Source: an uncultured bacterium
Lineage (GTDB): Bacteria; Cyanobacteriota; Vampirovibrionia; Gastranaerophilales; Gastranaerophilaceae
DNA length: 53,338 bases
Direction of reading: 5' to 3'
Assembly (NCBI GenBank): GCA_902791985.1
Contig: CADAYD010000015.1
Span: 1 to 53,338 of the forward strand
The position numbers and the translations under genes were made by a program. The notes beneath the pieces were generated by a model, which was not told where the DNA came from, searched no databases, and saw only the letters and a program-made list of their open reading frames with translations. Below are positions 43,401 through 52,745 of this stretch, in pieces. Position 1 is the first letter of the stretch. Each line of letters starts with the position of its first letter.

Positions 43401-44864
43401 TTATCCTTGGAATGCTTTAAACGAACGTTCCATATTTTTATTTAATGCACTTTTTACTGATTCATATTCTGTTTGAATGGCGTTGTGTTCTGTATCAAGT
43501 AGACTTAATTGTCTTTGATATTTTTCGTCTTTTGCATTAATTTCGGCTGTTTTTCTTTGGTATTCTGCTTCTGCCTTTGCTGTTGCTTTATCATTTCTAG
43601 TTTCGATTATATCTTCGACTGAAGAATATATTTTACCGTTCCATGATATTCCGTTTAAATTGAACGAAAGAGGATTATCTATAGATTTAAGTGTCATTTC
43701 GGAATTTGTATATGTGGCTTTTTCTATGTTTGCATATCCTTTTGCAAGTGCATTACTAATCCAAGTCGGACTGTTAAATAAAGAGGAGTCATTCGATGAA
43801 ATTGCATTTTGTGCACTAATGCCGCCTTTAAATTCTCTCATTCCGTCTTTTGCATTTAAATATGCATAATTATTTAAACCTGAATTATCTGTTGATGGAC
43901 CGTTCAGTTTGTACCACAAATTTGTATACCACTGTGCTTTTTCTTGATCTTCAAAATGATATGCATTATTAGCACTGATATTTAATTTATCCAATTCATC
44001 TTTATATAAAGCCATCTGTTCTTTATATGATATGCCTAATTCTGATGTATTTGAGTTATTGATGTAATATCTGTATAAATCTTCGTACGCAATTTCTACT
44101 TCTTCATCATTTTTATCAAGTAGTGTTATTGTTCCATGTGTTTGGTTTTTAATGTCGTCTGCAATATCTTTCAGCAATTCTGTTTCTTGAGCAGTTTCAT
44201 AGGAAATTACTTGTGTGAATTTTTCTCTTGCATTTTCCATTGGAATCTGAACGAGGTTCATATCAGAGTTAGAAACATCTCCTCCATTTTCTTTTTCTCT
44301 TACCATTTCGTTGTATTCTTTTAAGGCTTCAAAATATTTATCCAAAGCTGTTTGTTTATTACTGCTCCATGCTTCAAGAGTCGGACCTGATTTATCTTTT
44401 GCTTGTTCCCATAAATCTGCCCATTCTACTAATGTATAACCGCCAAACGTATTTTTATAGAGATTTTCGTATGTTTCTTGTAATGTAGTTGTTTTGAATG
44501 TCGGTTTCATACCGTGTTTTTTCAAATATTCCATCAAATTTTTTGATGTTTTATATAAGTTAATTTCGCTTGAGTTTAAAAGTACTTTCCCTGTATTATT
44601 TGTTAAAATGTATTGGTTTTTGTTTTCGGCATATTCATAAAGTGCCGCAACTGTTAATGGAGTATTTACAGTATTACCCATTGAATCATAGGTTAAAAAT
44701 GTATATTGAGTATCATTTAATGCTGCAATGTATGCTTCACTGGCTTCTTGTGTTTGAGTTGCCAGACGCATTTTCGCATTAGAAATTTGCTGAGACTCGT
44801 ATTCATTTGATGTTAGTCTTGCTGTTATCGATAATAATCTGCCTTGTGAAGCTGATAATCCCAT
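43401..44864 (-). CDS. Orphan MGxSASQ-family coiled-coil protein
   Basis: 487 aa, no signal peptide. The N-terminus MGLSASQGRLLSITARLTSNEYESQQISNAK (shared with the partial gene at 1-49) predicts an amphipathic helix; the C-terminal 65 residues are a coiled coil with a KDEKYQRQLSLLD/TEHNAIQTEYESVK pattern. The middle is Asn/Ser/Tyr-rich and probably mixed. Helical ends that could pair across a variable middle recall flagellar axial proteins, but no true match is seen. GAAAGGAATT precedes the ATG. Monocistronic. Similar N-termini seem common in Vampirovibrionia, from memory. Function unknown. Confidence 0.75.
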   Translation of the reverse strand: MGLSASQGRLLSITARLTSNEYESQQISNAKMRLATQTQEASEAYIAALNDTQYTFLTYDSMGNTVNTPLTVAALYEYAENKNQYILTNNTGKVLLNSSEINLYKTSKNLMEYLKKHGMKPTFKTTTLQETYENLYKNTFGGYTLVEWADLWEQAKDKSGPTLEAWSSNKQTALDKYFEALKEYNEMVREKENGGDVSNSDMNLVQIPMENAREKFTQVISYETAQETELLKDIADDIKNQTHGTITLLDKNDEEVEIAYEDLYRYYINNSNTSELGISYKEQMALYKDELDKLNISANNAYHFEDQEKAQWYTNLWYKLNGPSTDNSGLNNYAYLNAKDGMREFKGGISAQNAISSNDSSLFNSPTWISNALAKGYANIEKATYTNSEMTLKSIDNPLSFNLNGISWNGKIYSSVEDIIETRNDKATAKAEAEYQRKTAEINAKDEKYQRQLSLLDTEHNAIQTEYESVKSALNKNMERSFKAFQG

Positions 44865-45083
44865 TTATAAAATTCCTTTCAGAGTTACTCTTATTTTTTT
44901 TGTCGGCATAAATGGGCTTATACTTTAATGTTTTGGAGTAATTGTAAAGTTATGTAACAAAAAGTATATAAATTGCATATAAAAAGTCAATATTTTTTTA
45001 TAAAAATTTTTTATATATATGTAAGAGATAAATAAAAAAATAATCGTTTAATTAAGAGTTTTAAGAAAAGAGAGGATGAAACT

Positions 45084-45260
45084 ATGGCAACATTGTTGTT
45101 ATTTTCTGATGCAATTACAAATACATACAAGGATACATCTGAAAGTTTAAAAGAGATTAAGCTTAATGACAAACGTAAAGTCAGAAAGACTTTAACTCAA
45201 ATGATGAAGCAATCATTTTTCCAAGGTGCAAACAGATTTGGAACTAATTTTATTGCTTAA
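45084..45260 (+). CDS. 58-aa hypothetical protein
   Basis: Starts MATLLLFSDAITNTYKD and ends FFQGANRFGTNFIA; a basic helical middle (KLNDKRKVRKTL). GAGAGG lies 7 nt before the ATG and a terminator follows 60 nt after the stop, so it has its own transcript after a 219-bp AT-rich upstream region. No family recognised. Confidence 0.6.
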   Translation: MATLLLFSDAITNTYKDTSESLKEIKLNDKRKVRKTLTQMMKQSFFQGANRFGTNFIA

Positions 45261-45322
45261 GCAAGTTTGTTGGATAATCGAAATTAGGAAAAGGAAACAT
45301 AAGAGAAATTAGGAATATATAG

Positions 45323-45343
45323 AGCCCTCAATATTTGAGGGCT
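45323..45343. terminator. Terminator between the 58-aa gene and the convergent 376-aa gene
   Basis: Stem AGCCCTCAA (45323-45331) with TTGAGGGCT (45335-45343), 3-nt loop, followed by TTTT on the plus strand. The convergent gene on the minus strand ends only 6 nt beyond it. Confidence 0.8.
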
Positions 45344-45348
45344 TTTTA

Positions 45349-46479
45349 TTATATATTATCTGCTTTCTTACCAATCATTGCTCTTAATTTTTTTTGTCCT
45401 TTATCAAGTCTTTCTTCTATTGCATTAAGTAATTGGGGGATATTATTTTCTTCTGTTTCTGCCGGACTATAGTATTTAATAATCTTGCCAAGTTTAAAAA
45501 GATTTTCTTCGACAGGAGGATTAGTTTCTTCGACAGGATGTCCGTCAAGAATTACAAACATTTTCGTTTGATGATTATTTTCATATAGGCGAATTCTAAT
45601 TGCGGGTTTCTCACTTTTTTCAATTATATTAATTAATACGTTTTGTCCTTTATTTTTTAAATTATCAATTTCCATGATTGGTCTTGTCTTATCCAGTTTT
45701 ATTCCGCATATATCGGCAAATGTTTTTTTTCTTCCATATGTTGTGGAGTTTACATCAATTCCATAATACAATTTATTAAATTTTTGATATACATCATTAC
45801 ATTTTTTAATTTGTATCTCCCAAAAATATTGAGATATTTCCGGTTGCTTTTTGACTATTTTCGGCTCTTCATTCTGCATATATTTGTGTAATTTTTCAAT
45901 TTCCGCATCATATAAGTCCAGATATCTTCTCATTCCTAAGTTATTAATTTCATGCTGAGTATAGTAAACAGAATCAGCATCATAAGCGTGTATTTTTGCA
46001 TCTCTTAAGAAATCAATTGTTGGGATTTTTATTATTTCACCTTCTCTATTTATCAAGTAGCGTTCTTTGCTTTTTGAATAGCCGTGAATAATCAAATCAA
46101 GGTATTCTTCGCTAGAGTTTGATTTTACAGATGCGGAAATTGCTCTTATTCTCGGGTTATTAACATAAAAAGTTAAATGGTTATTGTGTTTTGGGTCGAT
46201 TAAAAGATTTTTATACCACTCGAGCTTTTGAGTCTCTTTTGAATGTTTTTTATTATTTAGTGTATCCAGTATTTTAATAACTTCGGTTTTAATTTTTGTT
46301 ACAAGTTGGTTGTCTCTATCATTTATGGTGCCTCTTTCAATATTAAAGATATTTTTGTTGCTGTATAATGATTCGACATTACCTCTTCCTACAGTTTTAT
46401 CTGCTTCGGATGTAAATTTGTTCATTTTAAATAATTTTTGGCTGTTTAATCCCGAATTAATAATCTTTAAGACCTTCAT
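45349..46479 (-). CDS. Hypothetical protein
   Basis: 376 aa, not recognised. No signal peptide or clear membrane segment; highly charged, rich in Lys, Asn, Ile and Glu. A segment around 100-175 (TFYVNNPRIRAISASVKS, LDLIIHGYSKSKERYLINREGEI) and one around 295-325 (AIRIRLYENNHQTKMFVILDGHP) look like beta-rich modules separated by helices. AGGGGA precedes the ATG. It lies 18 nt downstream of the deaminase gene on the same strand and may be co-transcribed. Confidence 0.7.
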   Translation of the reverse strand: MKVLKIINSGLNSQKLFKMNKFTSEADKTVGRGNVESLYSNKNIFNIERGTINDRDNQLVTKIKTEVIKILDTLNNKKHSKETQKLEWYKNLLIDPKHNNHLTFYVNNPRIRAISASVKSNSSEEYLDLIIHGYSKSKERYLINREGEIIKIPTIDFLRDAKIHAYDADSVYYTQHEINNLGMRRYLDLYDAEIEKLHKYMQNEEPKIVKKQPEISQYFWEIQIKKCNDVYQKFNKLYYGIDVNSTTYGRKKTFADICGIKLDKTRPIMEIDNLKNKGQNVLINIIEKSEKPAIRIRLYENNHQTKMFVILDGHPVEETNPPVEENLFKLGKIIKYYSPAETEENNIPQLLNAIEERLDKGQKKLRAMIGKKADNI

Positions 46480-46497
46480 TTTGTATCCCCTGTAATA

Positions 46498-47052
46498 TTA
46501 TCTTTTTGGTTTGTATATTTTTTTACCATCATTAATATATTTTTTTAATACTGATTTACCCAATTCCGGTTCAATATTTCCATAAACTCTAATTCCGCGT
46601 TTTGAAAATTCTTTTATCCAGTTTTGTTTAAAGCCTTCATCATATCCCGTAATTTCTTCGACATATTCAGAGGGGACTCCATAGTATACATTTTTTATTC
46701 CTGACCATAATATTGCTCCAAGACACATCATGCAAGGTTCGGCAGTAATATAAATGCTTAAATTATACGCAGACAAATCATATGTGTTGAGTTTTTGTTC
46801 TGCGGCTTTAATAACGTTGATTTCGGCATGAGAATTTGAACAATTATCGTTCACAACTGTGTTTGCGCATTTTGCAATGATATTTCTATTTTCATCATAT
46901 ATTGCGGCTAAAAATGACCCTGAACCTTTTTCTGTATAACTTTCAAGTTCATTCTGAAGTGATTTAATTACTGATATTGCAAAATCAAAATCGTTTTTAT
47001 CTATTTGTGAGTTTTTTATTACACTATTATATTCAGAAATTTTTGTATACAT
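46498..47052 (-). CDS. Nucleoside/guanine deaminase-like CDA-fold protein
   Basis: 184 aa. Zinc-dependent cytidine-deaminase fold with the HAE motif (SNSHAEINVIKAAE) and PCMMC (ITAEPCMMCLGAILWSGI). The following YYGVPSEYVEEITGYDEGF favours guanine deaminase or a related purine deaminase over tRNA adenosine deaminase TadA, and the protein has an extended C-terminus. It is divergent from a tRNA-Arg(ACG) gene, the substrate of TadA, which keeps that alternative open. No strong ribosome binding site. Confidence 0.85.
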   Translation of the reverse strand: MYTKISEYNSVIKNSQIDKNDFDFAISVIKSLQNELESYTEKGSGSFLAAIYDENRNIIAKCANTVVNDNCSNSHAEINVIKAAEQKLNTYDLSAYNLSIYITAEPCMMCLGAILWSGIKNVYYGVPSEYVEEITGYDEGFKQNWIKEFSKRGIRVYGNIEPELGKSVLKKYINDGKKIYKPKR

Positions 47053-47207
47053 ATCTTATCCGATTTTACTCCTAACAAGATATTACAATTAAAAAAAATA
47101 GATTAAAAGCATATATGTAGAAATATATACTTGTATATATTAAATTTTTTACAAATTTACTTGAAAATAGGATATTTTTTTTGTAGTATATGCATGTATA
47201 TAAATAA

Positions 47208-47280
<73 letters not shown>

Positions 47281-47281
<1 letters not shown>

Positions 47282-47315
47282 ATAAAAGAGATAGGGTTAT
47301 CCTATCTCTTTTATT
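47281..47315 (+). terminator. Intrinsic terminator after tRNA-Arg
   Basis: A perfect 15-bp stem (47281-47295 with 47301-47315) with a 5-nt loop and a T-rich 3' side, starting at the tRNA discriminator base. Confidence 0.85.
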
Positions 47316-47353
47316 TATGCAATAAATTGCATATTTTCGTGTTAGAGTAATTT

Positions 47354-47503
47354 TTATATTTCAAAAATATTACAGCCTGTGCCAAAAGCATATGGACGCA
47401 CCATTTTGATTTTTAGATCTGTACTCAATTCATCGGCTAGTACAAGCTGTGCACAGAGTTGTTTATCATCTTTATCTAATACTGCTCTTAAATATGTATT
47501 TTT
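47354..47503 (-). pseudogene. Gene remnant (C-terminal fragment)
   Basis: A 49-codon open frame bounded upstream by TAG, without an ATG/GTG/TTG start at its 5' end, reading coding-like sequence (RAVLDKDDKQLCAQLVLADE, then MVRPYAFGTGCNIFEI) to a TAA. Composition looks protein-like, so it is probably the 3' end of a decayed or rearranged gene beside the tRNA. The parent family is not recognised. The rest of 47316-47595 holds no intact gene. Confidence 0.35.
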
Positions 47504-47595
47504 CTAATTACATTGATTTAGTTTTTATATTATTCCCTGTAACAAATTTGCCTATACATGTGAATATTCTATAATTGTAATAGGGATATTAGCGC

Positions 47596-49464
47596 ATGAA
47601 AAATATTTTTATAAAGATTCTTTTAATATTCACATTTATCCTGAGTTTGTGCTGGGTTCCGGTTTCGGCGGGATCTTTAGGTATATCTTCTGTTAATTTT
47701 GATAATTCTGGTGCTTTTATGACTCTTAATAGTTCTGATAATCTTGATTACACTCTTGAAAAAACTCAGATTGTTCGGACAGAAGATGATAATTGTGTAT
47801 ATTTTGATTTGCAGCCTGTTAGGTTGGATTTTAGCAGTAAAAGTTATTTAATTAATACTGATGAAATAGAGGAAATTTCTGTAAGTCAGATTTCAAGCAC
47901 TCCTGATATTGCCAGAGTTACTATTAAATGTAATCATGGGTATGATCCGAATAATATTGTTATTAAACGATTAAATAACACTATTTTTGTAAAATTCAAG
48001 TCCCCGGTTATAACTAATTATTATTTCCAAGAGGTTTATAAAGAGACTGGAACAACTCCTGTCTATGAAAAAATCAATATACAGCAGAAAATTTCTACGC
48101 AAAAAAATGTTTTTGGGGAGATAAATTCTTCTTTTACTCCGGGAAATGGTGATTTGGCTGAAAATAATTTTGTCTTATCGACAAAAAATTCTATTTTAAA
48201 ATCAAAATATTATTTAAACGGTATGACTCTTATTGGGGATTCCGCAATATTAAACGGCAATGGTTCCTATACTCTGTTGAAAAAAATTCAATTGTCAGGA
48301 CCAAATCGTGCAGTATTTGACATAAAAAATACTGTCGTTAACCCAATGCTGCGTAATAAGGATGTAATTTTAGGCAATGATTCAATTAAGATTGGACAGT
48401 TTGATAATAATACTGCAAGAGTTGTCGTAACGACGTCTAATCCTGAAAATTATTTACCTGTTATAATTGGCGATTCTCAGAATATAGGGATTTTTAATCT
48501 TAAAACAACCAGTCCTTTGAATTTATATTCCGTGACTGCCAATATGACTGCTGTCACATCAGAAAAAGCCGATATGAATAATTTTTCTGCAAAGTTTGCA
48601 TTTTCAAAGCCTTTGGTATTTGGATTAAAAAGAACCGATAGTATGCTCGATTTGTTTTTGTTCAACGTTAATAATTATTATAGCGGTGCAATGATATCAG
48701 AATTTAGAGGTAGTGCATTTGAAAAAATTACGACTTCGGATATAAAATCCGGAGGGGTCAAATTATCTCTTCCTGTTGGAAGTAAGGATAGTGTTGATGT
48801 TTATCTTGGCGCAGATGGAAAAACTTTGCGTATAAAGCTCCATACGTTCGATAAGTATACCCCGTCAGGTGATAGTGAAGAATTCAATCCTGAGATTGTT
48901 ATCCCTGCTATAATAAAAAAACATACTGACGGTAAAAAATATGTGGTTATTGATGCCGGACACGGAGGCTCTGATTGCGGTGCTTTACGTAACAATATCA
49001 ATGAAAAAGACATAACACTCGATATTTCAAAACGAGTTCAAACATTATTGGAGAAAAAAGGTTATGTTGTTGCAATGACAAGAACTGATGACAGTTATGT
49101 TTCGCTCCAAGATCGTGTTGAATTTAGTGAAATATTTAATCCTGATATTTTTGTTAGTATTCACGTTAATTCCAGCAACAGCGATACTCCAAACGGACTT
49201 GAAACACATTATTATAAAGAGAATAGCCTAATGCTTGCCAAATATGTACATGCTGCAATGTTGAATAATATTAGTGCGAAAGACAGAGGCTTGTTTAAAT
49301 CAAAATTTTATGTTATTAATCATACGACTGCGCCTGCAATTCTAGTCGAAACAGGGTTTATATCAAATCCGTCTGAGCGTGCGCAGCTTATTACTGAAAG
49401 CAGAAAAAATGCTACGGCAAAGGCAATAGTTGAGGGTATTGATGAGTATTTTAAACATGAATAA
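47596..49464 (+). CDS. N-acetylmuramoyl-L-alanine amidase with AMIN-type N-terminus
   Basis: 622 aa. Cleaves the amide bond between MurNAc and the stem peptide in the periplasm. Signal peptide of about 25 residues (VPVSAG). The long N-terminal part (about 28-420) is beta-rich and likely contains AMIN-like domains (VNFDNSGAFMTLNSSD, LYSVTANMT) that target septal peptidoglycan. The C-terminal Amidase_3 domain (about 450-620) has the zinc ligands: VVIDAGHGGSDCGA, NEKDITLDIS, DIFVSIHVNSS, and the catalytic Glu in ILVETGFISNP. TATAAT upstream, with an AGGGA 10 nt before the ATG. The last codons overlap the murI start. Confidence 0.95.
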   Translation: MKNIFIKILLIFTFILSLCWVPVSAGSLGISSVNFDNSGAFMTLNSSDNLDYTLEKTQIVRTEDDNCVYFDLQPVRLDFSSKSYLINTDEIEEISVSQISSTPDIARVTIKCNHGYDPNNIVIKRLNNTIFVKFKSPVITNYYFQEVYKETGTTPVYEKINIQQKISTQKNVFGEINSSFTPGNGDLAENNFVLSTKNSILKSKYYLNGMTLIGDSAILNGNGSYTLLKKIQLSGPNRAVFDIKNTVVNPMLRNKDVILGNDSIKIGQFDNNTARVVVTTSNPENYLPVIIGDSQNIGIFNLKTTSPLNLYSVTANMTAVTSEKADMNNFSAKFAFSKPLVFGLKRTDSMLDLFLFNVNNYYSGAMISEFRGSAFEKITTSDIKSGGVKLSLPVGSKDSVDVYLGADGKTLRIKLHTFDKYTPSGDSEEFNPEIVIPAIIKKHTDGKKYVVIDAGHGGSDCGALRNNINEKDITLDISKRVQTLLEKKGYVVAMTRTDDSYVSLQDRVEFSEIFNPDIFVSIHVNSSNSDTPNGLETHYYKENSLMLAKYVHAAMLNNISAKDRGLFKSKFYVINHTTAPAILVETGFISNPSERAQLITESRKNATAKAIVEGIDEYFKHE

Positions 49465-50239
49465 TCCTATAGGTTTTTTCGATTCCGGTGTCGGTGGACT
49501 TACAGTTTTAAAAGAAGTAAAAAAAACTTTGCCAAATGAAGATTTTATTTATTTTGGTGATACTTTACATGTCCCATACGGTGATAAGACTAAAGAAGAG
49601 CTTATTGATTATTCCAAAAATATATTAAAATTTTTAGAAAAAAAAGGATGCAAAGCTGTTGTTATGGCATGTAATACTACGTCCTCAACAATTTATGAAG
49701 ATATAAAAGACAAATATAATTTCAAACTTTATCCTGTTGTGCAATCAGTTGCAAAAATCCTTGCAGGACTGGATATTGAGAGAATGGGGATTTTTGCGAC
49801 AAAAGCAACTATCGCTTCAGGAGCATATTCAAAAGAAATTTTAAAATTTAATAGTAAAATGCAGGTTTTTGGGCAGTATTGTCCTAATTGGGTTAGGATT
49901 GTCGAGAATAATCTTTCCAATAATATTGAAAGTGTATCTATAATCAAATCTGATTTAGAACGTATGCTTTCTAATGCTCCGCAAAAAATTGTTCTTGGGT
50001 GTACTCATTATCCTTATTTATTGCCTGTTTTAACTAAATTTGTATCAAAAGATTTGTTTATTGATCCTGCTGAATATTTAGCGCAATTTGTAAAAGATGA
50101 TTTGGTAAAATCCGGATTGACTAAAAATAGTAACACTCCTCATTTTGAGGAATTTTATGTCAGTGCGAATCCCGATAAATTCAAAACCGGAGCAAAAGTG
50201 TTTTATGAAGTAGATAATGTTTCAGAAATTATATTTTAG
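49442..50239 (+). CDS. murI: Glutamate racemase
   Basis: 265 aa. Supplies D-glutamate for peptidoglycan. Catalytic residues: D14 in GFFDSGVGG, C77 in ACNTTSS, and the second Cys in GCTHYPYL. I chose the ATG at 49442 because GAGG lies about 5 nt upstream; an ATG at 49457 (MNNPIGFFDSG) is an alternative. The gene begins inside the amidase gene in another frame, so the two peptidoglycan genes are translationally coupled. It converges with dedA with a 4-nt overlap. Confidence 0.96.
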   Translation: MSILNMNNPIGFFDSGVGGLTVLKEVKKTLPNEDFIYFGDTLHVPYGDKTKEELIDYSKNILKFLEKKGCKAVVMACNTTSSTIYEDIKDKYNFKLYPVVQSVAKILAGLDIERMGIFATKATIASGAYSKEILKFNSKMQVFGQYCPNWVRIVENNLSNNIESVSIIKSDLERMLSNAPQKIVLGCTHYPYLLPVLTKFVSKDLFIDPAEYLAQFVKDDLVKSGLTKNSNTPHFEEFYVSANPDKFKTGAKVFYEVDNVSEIIF

Positions 50240-50856
50240 CTCTCTTTGAGATTTTTAAAGTGATGATATATATACCAGATAGCAAGGGCGAGGCAGGCTA
50301 AGATTATTACAATATCAAATTTATGCCAGAGCGGTTTGATTTTATCCATGTGTTGACCGAATTTTACTCCGACATAAACAAGTATATAGCACCAAATAAG
50401 TGACCCTAATAGAGTCATAGAGAAGAAAAATCTTTTCTTTGCTTTTAATATTCCCGCAGGCAGCGATATAAAAGTCCTTACAACCGGTAACATTCTGCAT
50501 ATAAAAAATGCCCAATCTCCGTATTTGTCAACCCATTTATCTGTTTCTTCAAGATCTTTTTTTGATATTAAAAAGTATTTTCCGTATTTTTCAATAAACG
50601 GTCTTCCGCCGAAATATCCTAAATAATAAGATGGTATAGAACCGAGCAGACATCCGATAGCACCTGCCCATGCAGCAATGTGAAAGTTCATTTCACCTTT
50701 AGACACAAGATATCCGGCAAACGGTAATGTCGCTTCACTCGGGATAGGAATATTACAGGATTCTAATGCCATGATCCCCATAATGCCCCAAGCACCCCAG
50801 CCCGAAATTACGTGTTCCAACCATGATATAAAACCTGCCAAAAAATTATCTAACAT
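50236..50856 (-). CDS. DedA-family membrane protein
   Basis: 206 aa with about five hydrophobic segments. DedA proteins are membrane transporters, some of which recycle undecaprenyl phosphate or move phospholipids. Conserved residues: MALESCNIPIPSEATLPFAGYL near 29-50 and FICRMLPVVRTFISLPAG near 118-135 with the essential Arg pair. GAGGGA precedes the ATG. Monocistronic. Confidence 0.93.
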   Translation of the reverse strand: MLDNFLAGFISWLEHVISGWGAWGIMGIMALESCNIPIPSEATLPFAGYLVSKGEMNFHIAAWAGAIGCLLGSIPSYYLGYFGGRPFIEKYGKYFLISKKDLEETDKWVDKYGDWAFFICRMLPVVRTFISLPAGILKAKKRFFFSMTLLGSLIWCYILVYVGVKFGQHMDKIKPLWHKFDIVIILACLALAIWYIYHHFKNLKES

Positions 50857-50907
50857 ATGCTATCCCTCTTATTCTTATTACATAATATCAAAAAAAAGAA
50901 TAAAAAA

Positions 50908-50937
50908 AAGACACTCATTATTAAAAATGAGTGTCTT
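50908..50937 (-). terminator. Intrinsic terminator of hup
   Basis: Stem AAGACACTCAT (50908-50918) with ATGAGTGTCTT (50927-50937), 8-nt loop, followed by a long T-run on the minus strand; 22 nt after the HU stop. Confidence 0.85.
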
Positions 50938-50959
50938 AATCTTGTATAAAATTCAATAA

Positions 50960-51238
50960 TTATTTGCCGTTAACAGCAACTTTGAATTTTTTACCAGCAG
51001 AGAATGCAGGAACTGTTTTTGCAGGAATTTTTAATTCTTTGCCTGTTTGTGGGTTTCTGCCGATTCTTGCTTTTCTCTTACGAGATTCAAAAGTACCGAA
51101 ACCAACTAATGTTACTTTACCACCTTTTTTAACTGTTTTTTGAATTGTATCAATCCAAGATGCTAAAACTTCAGCTGCTTCTCTTTGAGTAACACCAGCT
51201 TTTTTTGAAATTTCTTGTACTAATTCTTCTTTGTTCAT
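50960..51238 (-). CDS. hup: DNA-binding protein HU
   Basis: 92 aa. Nucleoid-associated homodimer that bends DNA. Begins MNKEELVQEISKKAGVTQREA, with the beta-arm segment GFGTFESRKRKARIGRNPQTG containing the conserved RNPQTG tip, then IPAKTVPAFSAGKKFK. AAGGAG lies 8 nt before the ATG. Single-gene unit with a strong terminator. Confidence 0.98.
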   Translation of the reverse strand: MNKEELVQEISKKAGVTQREAAEVLASWIDTIQKTVKKGGKVTLVGFGTFESRKRKARIGRNPQTGKELKIPAKTVPAFSAGKKFKVAVNGK

Positions 51239-51367
51239 AATAAAACTCCTTCTTTTGTGTACTTTTAAACTATACCAAATTTTTTAAGAAATGCAAGTAT
51301 ATTAACGTTTTTTAACATTTTTTAACTAAAAAAACATACAAACAGAGGAATTTCGTGGAATTTGTTA

Positions 51368-51379
51368 TATAATTTTTTT
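51368..51379 (+). promoter_or_regulatory. mnmE -10 box (leaderless type)
   Basis: TATAAT (51368-51373) followed by six T and then the ATG at 51380. No good -35 was found at 16-18 nt; an upstream TG may help. No Shine-Dalgarno. Confidence 0.45.
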
Positions 51380-52723
51380 ATGAATATAAAAGATGAATTT
51401 GATACTATAACAGCAATAGCAACCCCTTTAGGAACCGGAGGAGTCGGAGTTATTCGTATTTCGGGAGATAAAAGTTTTGATATTATTTCAAGTATTTCTG
51501 ACAAAAATTTTTTTCCGGCAGGTCACATTTGTCATTGTTGGATAAAAGATGACACAAAATTTATCGATGAAGTAATTGTTTTGCCGTTTAAAGCCCCGCA
51601 TAGTTATACCGGTGAAGACGTTATAGAAATTCAATGTCATGGTGGAATTAATGTTGTAAAAAATATTCTTGATTTGGTTCTTAATAACGGAGCAAGAATG
51701 GCACAGCGCGGTGAATTTACCAAACGTGCATTTTTAAATAAACGAATTGATCTTTCTCAGGCTGAGGCTGTTGACGACTTAATTCATTCAAAAACATCTG
51801 AATTTGCAATACAATCCGCAAAAAATTTGTCCGGAGTATTAGCACAAAAAATTACAGAGATTAAAAAAGATATTTTTGAAGTAGCTTCAAAAATCGTTGC
51901 TGGTATCGATTTCCCAGAGGATGTTGTTGAACCAGATTATTCATACTTAATTGATAACTTTGAAAAATCTTTAGTATTAATTGATAAGATTCTTGTCAGT
52001 GCTAAATCTTCAAATATTTTAAGACAAGGTATTAAAGTGGCAATTGTTGGTCGCCCTAATGTCGGAAAATCTTCGATATTCAATTCGCTTTTAAATATTA
52101 ATCGTGCAATTGTTACTGATATTGCCGGAACTACAAGAGATACTATTACTGAAACAATTGATTTAGGTATCCCTGTAACATTAGTAGACACTGCAGGAAT
52201 TAGAACGGATGATAATATTGATAAGGTAGAAGAAATAGGGATAGAATTTTCTAAACAATCTGTCAAAGAGGCTGATCTTATTCTTTTTGTATACGATTCT
52301 TCTGTCGGTTTTACTGGTGATGATAAGACAATTTTTGACATAATAAAGGACAAAAATTATATTACAATTGCAAATAAAATTGATATTGTTGATAAGTCGT
52401 CTTATCAATTCGCTTCGGATTTAAAAATTTCGGCAATTACCAGTGAAGGTCTTGATGTGTTGAAAGACCGTATTAAAAATGCTGTACTTGATTTTTCAAC
52501 TGATGATATTGAGTTTGTTACAAATCAACGTCAGCAAACCTGCCTTATAAGGTGTAAAGAAGCACTTGAACGAGCATTGGATGCTGCTAAAAATAATCAG
52601 CTACAGGATATGATTTATATAGATTTAAAATCTGCACTCCTCAGTCTTGACGAAATAACAGGAGAAGTAATTACTGATGAGATTTTAAATAATATATTTG
52701 ACCATTTTTGTATTGGGAAATAG
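51380..52723 (+). CDS. mnmE: tRNA modification GTPase MnmE (TrmE)
   Basis: 447 aa. With MnmG it installs cmnm5U34 in tRNAs. The N-terminal folate-binding domain (TITAIATPLGTGGVGVIRISG), GTPase domain near 218 (GRPNVGKSS, DIAGTTRD, DTAGIR, NKID) and the C-terminal CIGK with the catalytic-type Cys are intact. I chose the ATG at 51380 over an in-frame ATG at 51362, because the latter lies upstream of the -10 box and adds a non-family MLYNFF. Confidence 0.97.
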   Translation: MNIKDEFDTITAIATPLGTGGVGVIRISGDKSFDIISSISDKNFFPAGHICHCWIKDDTKFIDEVIVLPFKAPHSYTGEDVIEIQCHGGINVVKNILDLVLNNGARMAQRGEFTKRAFLNKRIDLSQAEAVDDLIHSKTSEFAIQSAKNLSGVLAQKITEIKKDIFEVASKIVAGIDFPEDVVEPDYSYLIDNFEKSLVLIDKILVSAKSSNILRQGIKVAIVGRPNVGKSSIFNSLLNINRAIVTDIAGTTRDTITETIDLGIPVTLVDTAGIRTDDNIDKVEEIGIEFSKQSVKEADLILFVYDSSVGFTGDDKTIFDIIKDKNYITIANKIDIVDKSSYQFASDLKISAITSEGLDVLKDRIKNAVLDFSTDDIEFVTNQRQQTCLIRCKEALERALDAAKNNQLQDMIYIDLKSALLSLDEITGEVITDEILNNIFDHFCIGK

Positions 52724-52745
52724 CATTACTGCCTCTGCTTAGGCT

